From NCBI GenBank assembly GCA_016177735.1, contig JACOUS010000004.1, positions 1 through 64,000 of the forward strand: a DNA stretch of 64,000 nt, written 5' to 3'. The notes beneath the pieces were generated by a model. The model was not told where the DNA came from, searched no databases, and saw only the letters and a list, made by a program, of their open reading frames with translations. The translations under genes and the position numbers were made by a program. Shown here piece after piece: positions 15,101-22,658 of this stretch. How positions within the stretch are numbered: the first letter of the stretch is position 1; the number at the start of each line of letters is the position of its first letter. This DNA comes from Ignavibacteriales bacterium (GTDB lineage: Bacteria > Bacteroidota > Ignavibacteria > Ignavibacteriales > Melioribacteraceae).

Positions 15101-17554
15101 ATGAAAAAAATTCAAAAAATTCTTGAACGCCAAAATTATATTATCTTGTTAGCAATAATTGCCGGACTTCTATTAGCTTTCCTTTTCGAGGGACCCGTAA
15201 AAAATCTTGATCAAAGTGTTTCCTTTTTTTACGGAATGCTCGGCGGCGAAAAAGAACCAGATAGTTCGGTTGTAATTATTTCGATTGATGCGGACGATAT
15301 CGAGAAACTCGGCGGCTGGCCCTTGAAAAGAACTTACTACGCTTTGCTTGTGAATGAACTTACAAATCTCGAAGCAAAAAAAATAGGAATAGAAATCTTA
15401 CTTTCGAGCAACGTTGCATTGCAGTCGGTTTATAGTGATTTGCTGAATGAAGAGATCGGGAAATCAAATAAAGTTGTTGTGTCGTCGCTGATAACCGATG
15501 AAAATAAATACGGAGAAAAATTTGACAAAGATTCTTTGATTTATTCCCAGCCTAAAATTGATTTGCCGCATATTCCTTCCGGGCATCTTAACTATTTTTC
15601 CAGCGGAGGACTTTTTGTTCCTTCAAGCATTTATGTTAATGGAAAAAGAGAAAAATCTTTTTCACTCGCTCTTGCCGGAGATAATTTTTCGAATATCGAA
15701 ACATTGATGAAAATTAATTTGTACTGTCCGTGGAAAAAAATCACACATTATTCTTTAATTGAATTTTTCAAAGCGGTTGGATCCGATGAACCGTCACTGA
15801 AAAATCTCAAAGACAAAATTGTTTTGGTTGGCGTAACCGATCCGACAATTGCCAAAACTCTCCATTCAAATTATGATGACGAACTGCCCGGTGTTGGTTT
15901 TCATGCGCTTGCACTCGATAATATTTTAACCGGCAGACTAATTACAAATCAATTTTCATCGTTCATTAATGCCGCTGCAATAATTCTTTTGATTCTCTTC
16001 GCTCAATTCACAAAAAGAAATCGTGCAGTAATTCTGCTTTCTCTCGGCGTAATTTATTTTGGCATAACTTTCTTTTTATTCAACTTCGTTTACATCGAAG
16101 TGAGTTATTCATTTTTCATTCTGCCTCTCTTTTTTGTTTTGTCTGCAGAAACCGCATTTTATTTTCTACGAACCAAAATTAAACTCGATGAAACATATTC
16201 CGAAACTGAAGTTTTGCGAAGTGCTCTTTCCTACAAAGAAGAACAATTAACGAAACTTCAAAAAGAAATTGAGCACGGAAACGGTTTGGAAACAGAGACG
16301 TTGATTCAGAAGATTAAACTACTGCAAGATGAGATTACAAAACTAAAAGAGTACGATGAAGCGGATAACTCGGTTTTGCAGACGGCAGATAATTCGGCAA
16401 AAATTTTTAATGGGATAGTTTACTGCAGTAAAGAGATTGACAATATCATTAATCTCATAAAAAAAATATCATCAACGAATGCAACGGCATTAATTTCCGG
16501 CGAGAGTGGAAGCGGCAAAGAACTTATAGCACGTGCAATTCACGATTTGAGCGAAAGAAAAAAACAAAACTTTGTAGCGTTGAATTGTGCGGCACTTCCC
16601 GAAACTTTGCTGGAGAGCGAATTATTCGGGCATGTGCGCGGAGCTTTTACTAATGCCATTGGCGATAAAAAAGGGCTCTTCGAGCTTGCTGACGGCGGTA
16701 CAATCTTTCTCGATGAGGTCGGTGAAACTACCGAACTATTCCAAGCCAAACTTTTGCGTGTTATTCAATTCGGAGAATTTCAAAAAGTAGGTTCGCCGGA
16801 AACTAAACATGTTGACGTTAGAATTATTGCCGCTACCAACCGGGATATTGAGCAGCTTGTTAAACAAAAAAAATTCCGCGAAGATTTGTATTACAGATTA
16901 AATGTTTTGAGAATAGGACTTCCTCCGCTCCGCGAAAGAAAAGATGATATCGAAGTGCTCGCAAATTATTTTGTGAAGAGGGAAAGTCCCTCGCTGCAAA
17001 TTTCGAGAGCCGTGATGCAAAGCCTTCTTAATAATCAATGGAATGGAAACGTGAGGGAACTCGAATCGATAATAAAGAGGGCGGCAATATTTGCGGCATC
17101 GGAAAATAGAAACGTCATTAAACTTGGCGATCTGCCGGATGATTACCGAAAGTATGAAAAACTTAGTCTCGAAAATTTGATTTTGGATTCGCTCCGTTCA
17201 AAAAAATTTTCTCATTCTTCTATAAACGAAACGGCTAAGGAACTTGGCGATATCAGCAGAACAATGGTTACTGAAAATTTTAGGGGAATCTTTTTTAGAG
17301 AATATGTTAAATCAGATTATGATTTGGAAAAATCGATTACGGAAGTTGCCGGTTCTGCCGAAGCGGAATCGCTCGAAAAAATCAGATCAAAAGCTTCAAC
17401 ATACCTTGAAAACATCCGCAAAGACCTTGTTAAAATTGAAAAAAGAGATTTTGAAACAGTTAAAAACTCTTTCCCCGCCAAGTACAAAAATCTGCCTTCG
17501 CGCTATCATCAATATTTGGATTTAATTATTAAGCGCATGATCGAAAAAGCCTGA
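15101..17554 (+). CDS. Membrane CHASE2 sensor fused to sigma-54 AAA+ activator
   Basis: An 817-residue protein. A TM helix (about 13-30) leads to a periplasmic CHASE2 domain (about 35-285; VVIISIDADDIEKLGGWPLK at its start, DKIVLVGVTDP and the LPGVGFHALALDNILTGR end motif). Three TM helices and a coiled coil (about 365-415) follow, then a sigma-54 interaction domain: Walker A GESGSGKE (about 467), ELFGHVRGAFTNA (about 507-519), Walker B GGTIFLDEVGE and LPPLRERKDDIEVLA. The GAFTGA loop reads GAFTNA, keeping the key Thr. A short NETAKELGDISRTMV helix-turn-helix-like stretch may bind DNA. CHASE2 is usually coupled to cyclases or kinases, so this output is uncommon. It likely controls the downstream envelope genes. 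Confidence 0.85.
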   Translation: MKKIQKILERQNYIILLAIIAGLLLAFLFEGPVKNLDQSVSFFYGMLGGEKEPDSSVVIISIDADDIEKLGGWPLKRTYYALLVNELTNLEAKKIGIEILLSSNVALQSVYSDLLNEEIGKSNKVVVSSLITDENKYGEKFDKDSLIYSQPKIDLPHIPSGHLNYFSSGGLFVPSSIYVNGKREKSFSLALAGDNFSNIETLMKINLYCPWKKITHYSLIEFFKAVGSDEPSLKNLKDKIVLVGVTDPTIAKTLHSNYDDELPGVGFHALALDNILTGRLITNQFSSFINAAAIILLILFAQFTKRNRAVILLSLGVIYFGITFFLFNFVYIEVSYSFFILPLFFVLSAETAFYFLRTKIKLDETYSETEVLRSALSYKEEQLTKLQKEIEHGNGLETETLIQKIKLLQDEITKLKEYDEADNSVLQTADNSAKIFNGIVYCSKEIDNIINLIKKISSTNATALISGESGSGKELIARAIHDLSERKKQNFVALNCAALPETLLESELFGHVRGAFTNAIGDKKGLFELADGGTIFLDEVGETTELFQAKLLRVIQFGEFQKVGSPETKHVDVRIIAATNRDIEQLVKQKKFREDLYYRLNVLRIGLPPLRERKDDIEVLANYFVKRESPSLQISRAVMQSLLNNQWNGNVRELESIIKRAAIFAASENRNVIKLGDLPDDYRKYEKLSLENLILDSLRSKKFSHSSINETAKELGDISRTMVTENFRGIFFREYVKSDYDLEKSITEVAGSAEAESLEKIRSKASTYLENIRKDLVKIEKRDFETVKNSFPAKYKNLPSRYHQYLDLIIKRMIEKA

Positions 17555-17654
17555 ACTTACAGCTTCAGGCATTTGAACCTACCGCTCAGGCAAATCATTA
17601 AAAAAAATCCTTCGAAAATCTTTTCATTGCTCAACTTTTTTATAAAAATAAAAT

Positions 17655-17670
17655 TGGCACAAGAAATGAA
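17655..17670 (+). promoter_or_regulatory. Possible sigma-54 (-24/-12) promoter
   Basis: TGGCAC at 17655-17660 exactly matches the -24 element. The -12 element, five bases later, reads ATGAA instead of TTGCA, so it lacks the preferred C. Transcription would start near 17681, about 30 nt before the lipoprotein ATG at 17711. It lies immediately downstream of a sigma-54 activator gene, which raises its plausibility; the imperfect -12 keeps this tentative. Confidence 0.35.
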
Positions 17671-17710
17671 TCCTCCTTCGTAAAAATTTTCAAACAAAAT
17701 GGAGGACACA

Positions 17711-18742
17711 ATGAAAAATCGAGTCGCGTTTCTTTTTTCTGTCTCTGCACTTATCCTTTTTGTCTTTATAGGGTATGCGTGCCAGGATAACGGCGTAATT
17801 GAGCCGTCGCAAAATTCCGATTTCCAAAATAGACTTGCCAAAGTGGTTGATAATGATGAAGCGGTTCAAACATTTCAGCCGAATTATAGCGAAGGCGAAG
17901 CAATGAGTTTTATGGATACCGGTATGGGTAAAGAAATTTATCCTCTGCGTGTCGGTCAAGCCATGAAACCGGTTGAACGAAGCCTGGAAATTCCGAGCGA
18001 TTCTAACGCAACAGAATTAGAGGGCACTCTGTATCAAAAATTTGAGGGGACTTTATTTATTACCGGCTACATGGTTGATTCAACCGACAGCTCTAATATT
18101 GTAAAGACTGTTAATGTGCAAAAACCTTTTACAACAGAAATTTACAGAAAGGTGATTCTCACAAAAGTTGATTCAACCGGGAACGTTCTTGAGGACTGGA
18201 AGGTAACTTCTGTTTCTTTGCCGCAAGGGGGAACTGCAAATCCTTCTACAAAAATTGTGAAGATAACCCTAACGCCTGAAAGCGGCGACCCGATTGTTAT
18301 CGAAGACCCGAACAGCTATTTCTTTGATAAAGGAAGCTGGAGAGGAAAAGAAGATGATGACGATGATGCAGAAGATGAGTTTGAAGAAGATGATCACAGA
18401 AGCGGTGCAGTTAGAATTGAATTCGGCATGAGGCACAGTGCTTATCTTTGGTTCCATGGCAGACAAAGCGTAAATGTAAAAGTTGAAGTTGCAAGTCCGA
18501 ACGATTTTGATTTTGTTACTTTAACATATGGCGCAAACAACAGCGGCAAGTTCAAAACAAAATATAAATTTGATCTCGTATCAAGCGGCGGCGGAATTAA
18601 TGTTTATGAGAAGACGTTAAAGATGCATACACACAGAGGCAAAGCACATGTTGTTATTAATGTTCTGCCGAACAGCGCTGTGTTTGACGATGAGGCACCG
18701 GTTGAAGAACATACCTGGGGAATTCCTTACCTGGTTAAATAA
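17711..18742 (+). CDS. Lipoprotein with acidic tract, unknown function
   Basis: The start is ATG at 17711, set by a strong GGAGG site 6-10 nt upstream; an in-frame ATG at 17699 lies before that site and is not used. The protein is 343 residues with a lipoprotein signal (MKNRVAFLFSVSALILFVFI, then GYAC), so it should be anchored to a membrane from Cys24. A highly acidic segment (KEDDDDDAEDEFEEDDH) occupies about residues 213-230. The C-terminal part is beta-rich. I do not recognise a family. It is the first gene after the CHASE2/sigma-54 regulator and is followed by a strong terminator. Confidence 0.7.
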   Translation: MKNRVAFLFSVSALILFVFIGYACQDNGVIEPSQNSDFQNRLAKVVDNDEAVQTFQPNYSEGEAMSFMDTGMGKEIYPLRVGQAMKPVERSLEIPSDSNATELEGTLYQKFEGTLFITGYMVDSTDSSNIVKTVNVQKPFTTEIYRKVILTKVDSTGNVLEDWKVTSVSLPQGGTANPSTKIVKITLTPESGDPIVIEDPNSYFFDKGSWRGKEDDDDDAEDEFEEDDHRSGAVRIEFGMRHSAYLWFHGRQSVNVKVEVASPNDFDFVTLTYGANNSGKFKTKYKFDLVSSGGGINVYEKTLKMHTHRGKAHVVINVLPNSAVFDDEAPVEEHTWGIPYLVK

Positions 18743-18758
18743 TCTAACCAGAGATCAT

Positions 18759-18799
18759 AATTCGGACAGCTATTTTGTCTGTCCGAATTTCTTTTTTTG
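18759..18799 (+). terminator. Intrinsic terminator (or attenuator)
   Basis: A perfect 11-bp stem, AATTCGGACAG (18759-18769) with CTGTCCGAATT (18779-18789), has a 9-nt loop and is followed by a T-run to about 18798. The next gene starts only 19 nt after the T-run, leaving no room for a separate promoter, so partial read-through (attenuation) is possible. Confidence 0.85.
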
Positions 18800-18817
18800 T
18801 ATTAAATTATGCGCGTG

Positions 18818-19741
18818 ATGAAAACAATAAAATACATATTAATTGCATCAACACTGTTTATGTTGTTTCGATGCACTAATCCGTCTCCGACAGAATTAAT
18901 TCAAGACAACACAGCAGTAAATGAAAATTTACAACAGATAGAAGTTGTATCGCCGGACCCGGATACATATGTATATTCAAACGGATATGATTCCACCGGA
19001 ATTGTAGAACCGTACTTAAATAAATCATCGGTTATAAGCTTAAGCGGAATTAAGTATTCGAACTTTGATGATGGTTCTCAAGCAGATTATTACTATGCAG
19101 TCTTTAATGATAAGTCAATGCCAATTTTAAACACAATGGGTACTCGATTAGGATTTTGGGCAAGAATGATGGGCGGAGTGAGATTTAACAATGTTGTGGC
19201 TTCTCCGATGCAGAATAGAATTAGGTATTTACAAAACGGCGAAGTTCATGATACTGTAATCGGCTACCGTTTTGTTCTAACGAGAAAGATGATGCATTCA
19301 CATAACAAATTCGAGTTTCCGTACAACTCGAAGCTGAATGTTAGAGTTGATGAAAGCAGAAATTCGTTTTTCCAGATTGATGTTCCGACACCGGCTGAAA
19401 TTAGCGGAGAAGTAAATGCATCGGGAAGTCCATCAAGAAATAATCTTACTCTTAATCTAAAATGGAATGGAACAAATCAAGGCATAATTGAAATAGTTAT
19501 CGGCGTATTGGAAGATTCCGGTAATGAAATTTTTCCTTTATTGAAATTGACCGGCGCAGATAACGGCAAAATGAAAATTTCCAGCAGCATTTTGGAAAAA
19601 CTGCCCGATAGAGTGTACAAAAAATTGGTTATAACTTTCATTAGAAGACAAACAAAGGAAATACCAGAAAATTCAATACTTAAAGACAGCTATATTGTTT
19701 CGCAGAGTATTCACAATATCAAAGTCGAAATTCCGGACTAA
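18818..19741 (+). CDS. Lipoprotein, unknown function
   Basis: The frame opens at ATG 18809, but ATG 18818 (MKTIKYILIASTLFMLFRCT) gives a standard lipoprotein signal with the lipidated Cys at residue 19; the protein is then 307 residues. The remainder is predicted beta-rich with no catalytic motif I can name. It shares with the preceding lipoprotein a central beta-rich region and a location between the CHASE2 regulator and the barrel gene. Its stop is 13 nt before the best start of the next gene. Confidence 0.65.
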   Translation: MKTIKYILIASTLFMLFRCTNPSPTELIQDNTAVNENLQQIEVVSPDPDTYVYSNGYDSTGIVEPYLNKSSVISLSGIKYSNFDDGSQADYYYAVFNDKSMPILNTMGTRLGFWARMMGGVRFNNVVASPMQNRIRYLQNGEVHDTVIGYRFVLTRKMMHSHNKFEFPYNSKLNVRVDESRNSFFQIDVPTPAEISGEVNASGSPSRNNLTLNLKWNGTNQGIIEIVIGVLEDSGNEIFPLLKLTGADNGKMKISSSILEKLPDRVYKKLVITFIRRQTKEIPENSILKDSYIVSQSIHNIKVEIPD

Positions 19742-19754
19742 GTTTAAACCGTTT

Positions 19755-21737
19755 TTGAAATTTGGTTTACTTATGATTTTCACTGCCGCTTCATATGGTC
19801 AGCAGTCGATGGATTTTTACGGCTTGTCGTCGAATGCTTATAATAGCCGGTTCAGACTGAACAGTTTTGAATCGAACGCAGATAATTTTAACGGAAGTAA
19901 AGATTGGGAATTATCCGTTTCGTTCAGCGGTGTGAATGATGAAAATAAATCGGGGAATATAAATGCAATTTCTTTTTCGAAAAGAATTTCCGAACATTAT
20001 TTGTACGCACGATACACACCGGGCTACCATCAACAGTTTATTTTTAACAGCGGTGTTAAATTGGTTGTCAGCGATGATATCGATGTTGAAACAGTTCTCA
20101 AAACATATCTTGATTATCAGGAAAAATTCGGATTCGGCTATTCGTATCAATTCATACCGGAATTAAATGCCGGGTTTTCATTCCGTTATTTCACTCAAGA
20201 ATTTGAGGAAGAAGTGCCGGAACCTTTTTTCTCCGATACTCTGAACTACATTGCAACAAAAACCGAAACTACAACAAGTAATTTTTGGCGCGGCGATCTC
20301 GGCATAACTTATTCTCCGAATGAAAATTTCAGGCTCTCCGTTTCTTCAATCAATCTTTTTACACCGGAAGAAACTTCAACTGCGGAAATCGCCAAAAATT
20401 TTTCGATCAAAAAGACAAAAGGTTTTGCCGCACAGTTAAGTTTAATGCCCCTTGAAAAAATTACAACTACAGCAGTTTATGAAAGCTCGAACTCATTTTT
20501 GCTCGGCGGAAATTTTGCAGCTGATTTTCTTGGCGGAGTTTTTACTTTCGGCGCATCTGTTTTTCATGATAAATACCAGCACCCCTTCATTGCCGGAGTT
20601 TCGCCGTTCATAAATTTTTCTACCGAACTTTACGGAATTACTTTGAGCGGCGTGAAATATTTGAATGACCGGCAAGCGCCGCAGACCGTTTCCAATTTGA
20701 TGGAACGCGGCATTCACAATCTGCTGAATAATAATTTTAGTTACGATAGACTTACGCTCAGCATCAATGTTGCGTTATCATTTCTGCCGGCTCAATCGGT
20801 TAAGTTTATTGATGTGGAATTGAAGAATGAAATCTATCCAACGCTCGGTGATGTTTATTTAAACAATCCTTTTGCTGTTGCACGCGCAGTTAATATGACA
20901 GATAAAACCATTTCGGTAAAACCGTACAGCTTTATAAAAGAAATTAATTCCGAAAATGTCTATTCGCCCGTTGTAAATATTCTGCCGTACGATACGGCAA
21001 ATATTTCTTTCTATACGGTGATTAATCTTGAGAATCTAAAAATAAAACGGAGAGAAATTGCGCAAGCTAATTTTTATTTGACTATCGGCAGTAATAGCGC
21101 GGAAGACCAATTCCAGAAACCGATTTTGATAAATGATTTAAATAGCTGGGACGGGAACGTTTATAACTTGCGTTACTTTGTTAAAAGAGATATCTCATTT
21201 GCCAATCAACATTCAAAACTAATCATCAAAGAAAAGAAAGAAGAGATTGAATCGGGCAAGTACAAATCCGAAATCATGAATCAAGTAAAAATTATTTTTG
21301 ACGACTTCGTTAAAAAGATGAAATACATATCCGATCCGCGTGCGAGTGTTGAAACAGTTCAGTTCCCTCAAGAAACGCTTCAACTGAAAGGCGGCGACTG
21401 TGATGATTTGAGTGTCTGCTTCGCTTCGCTGCTCGAAGGAATCGGAATTCAAACGGCATTTGTTGATTACAAAAATACCGGCGGTGTTTCGCATGTGAGT
21501 CTTTTTTTCAATACGGGCTTAACACCGGAAGAGATGAGTTTAATTACAAACAACGATAACAAAATTGTTGTCAGAAAAAATCTTGACGGCAACGATGAAT
21601 TATGGATACCGGTTGAAACAACATCGCTTACCGATTTTGAAACTGCGTGGTCTGTTGCTGCTGAAATGTTCAACAGAGAAGCGGTTGAAAATCTCGGGCT
21701 TGCAAAAGGAAGCGTTGTTATCGTTGATATCAATTAG
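19755..21737 (+). CDS. Outer-membrane barrel with C-terminal transglutaminase-like domain
   Basis: The frame is open from TTG 19695, inside the previous gene, but TTG 19755 gives a clean signal peptide (MKFGLLMIFTAASYGQ) just after the previous stop, so it is preferred; ATG 19773 is another option. Residues to about 400 have the alternating pattern and length of an outer-membrane barrel (many FSYR, YGITLSGVKYL-type strands). The C-terminal third contains a transglutaminase-like core: LKGGDCDDLSVCFASLLEG (nucleophile Cys) and GGVSHVSLFF (His). Such domains act as cysteine proteases or transamidases on surface proteins. The fusion to a barrel is unusual. Its FecR-like and lipoprotein neighbours suggest a sensing or processing complex. 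Confidence 0.7.
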   Translation: MKFGLLMIFTAASYGQQSMDFYGLSSNAYNSRFRLNSFESNADNFNGSKDWELSVSFSGVNDENKSGNINAISFSKRISEHYLYARYTPGYHQQFIFNSGVKLVVSDDIDVETVLKTYLDYQEKFGFGYSYQFIPELNAGFSFRYFTQEFEEEVPEPFFSDTLNYIATKTETTTSNFWRGDLGITYSPNENFRLSVSSINLFTPEETSTAEIAKNFSIKKTKGFAAQLSLMPLEKITTTAVYESSNSFLLGGNFAADFLGGVFTFGASVFHDKYQHPFIAGVSPFINFSTELYGITLSGVKYLNDRQAPQTVSNLMERGIHNLLNNNFSYDRLTLSINVALSFLPAQSVKFIDVELKNEIYPTLGDVYLNNPFAVARAVNMTDKTISVKPYSFIKEINSENVYSPVVNILPYDTANISFYTVINLENLKIKRREIAQANFYLTIGSNSAEDQFQKPILINDLNSWDGNVYNLRYFVKRDISFANQHSKLIIKEKKEEIESGKYKSEIMNQVKIIFDDFVKKMKYISDPRASVETVQFPQETLQLKGGDCDDLSVCFASLLEGIGIQTAFVDYKNTGGVSHVSLFFNTGLTPEEMSLITNNDNKIVVRKNLDGNDELWIPVETTSLTDFETAWSVAAEMFNREAVENLGLAKGSVVIVDIN

Positions 21738-21745
21738 AGGTGAAC

Positions 21746-22423
21746 ATGAAAACATTAATTATTTTTTTAATAGCATTCTGCTCGCTGGCTGCACAAACAA
21801 TAATAGTTGAAAAAGTTTCGGGAAATGTTGAAGCGTTAATCGGCACAAGCGAAACATGGGTGAAAGTAAAAGCCGGACAAACATTGAACGGCGCCGATCT
21901 TATTTCGACCGGGAAGAATTCTTCGGTCAGATTAAACAGCAGCGGCAATAAATTTGTTTTGCAAAGTAATTCCGCGCTTGGAATAAAAAGCATAAAAAAA
22001 ATATCCGTTAAAGAATTACTGCTGGCTTTGGCGATGGAAGAAATTAGAAATGTGCCGGACACAAAAGGAAATTCAACTTCGCGCAACACAGCAGTTTACG
22101 GCGGCAGCGTAAACAAAGTTGAGAATGAATTAGTGAAATCGAGCGAACTCGGCATCAAAAAATTGAACGGCGCAAAACAGCTTGCAAAAAACGGATATGT
22201 CGAATCGGCAATTGTTGTTGCAAAAGAAACTTATAGAAAATATCCGGAAACGAAAAATTTAATAGGAGAAAGAATTTACTTTGCCGATTTGATGCTGCAG
22301 CTGTCACTTTATAACGAAGCCGCGGCTGAACTTGCCGAATTGAAACAAATGAATCTAAATAAAAAGGAAGCCGATGAAGTAGAATTACGATTGGAAAAAA
22401 TTAATCAGGAGTTAGCTAAATAA
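21746..22423 (+). CDS. FecR-like domain protein with C-terminal helical repeats
   Basis: The start is ATG 21746, placed 5 nt after an AGAGGTG site; a GTG at 21740 lies within that site. The protein has 225 residues. A signal peptide (MKTLIIFLIAFCSLAAQ) precedes a FecR-like fold (about 20-90): VSGNVEALIG, then WVKVKAGQTLNGADLISTG and a NSSVRLNSSGNKFVLQ strand pair. The C-terminal half is helical and TPR-like (YNEAAAELAELKQMN). FecR domains receive signals from outer-membrane proteins in the periplasm, and they also often neighbour CHASE2 proteins. Here it follows the barrel-transglutaminase gene by 8 nt, so the pair is very probably co-expressed. Confidence 0.75.
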   Translation: MKTLIIFLIAFCSLAAQTIIVEKVSGNVEALIGTSETWVKVKAGQTLNGADLISTGKNSSVRLNSSGNKFVLQSNSALGIKSIKKISVKELLLALAMEEIRNVPDTKGNSTSRNTAVYGGSVNKVENELVKSSELGIKKLNGAKQLAKNGYVESAIVVAKETYRKYPETKNLIGERIYFADLMLQLSLYNEAAAELAELKQMNLNKKEADEVELRLEKINQELAK

Positions 22424-22485
22424 TAAGGCTCCATATACATAATACTTACGGATTTTTTTTGCTAAAAGTTATTTCGACTTTAGTC

Positions 22486-22570
22486 ACATATTGAAAATAA
22501 ATTGCGGCTAAAGCCATTTTTTGTTTCTTTATTGTATTCCACAACGTTTACGTCGTGGCAATTTTTTTAA
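22486..22570 (-). repeat. Dispersed repeat with CCACGACGT hairpin and GGCTTTAGCCGCAATTT
   Basis: Read on the minus strand: TTGCCACGACGT, AA, ACGTTGTGG (simple hairpin), a spacer, GGCTTTAGCCGCAATTT, then TGTGACTAAAGTC. It has the same order of parts as copies 1-3 but lacks the two inner hairpins, so it seems a reduced member. It fills the gap between the convergent FecR-like gene and rtcB. Confidence 0.65.
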
Positions 22571-22658
22571 CGAGCTTAGAAGTAGAATTAATTAAAACAT
22601 GCTTTTGGAAAGTAATCTTGGATTGTAGTGGAAAAATGTTTGTGTTAAATCTTTCCCA

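Noticed and set aside
17549-17570. Hairpin at the end of the CHASE2/sigma-54 gene as a terminator
   Set aside because: GCCTGAA/TTCAGGC can pair but no T-run follows, so termination is not supported.
17699-17710. Upstream start codon of the acidic lipoprotein
   Set aside because: The strong GGAGG site lies between this ATG and the next; only ATG 17711 is correctly spaced and gives a proper lipoprotein signal.
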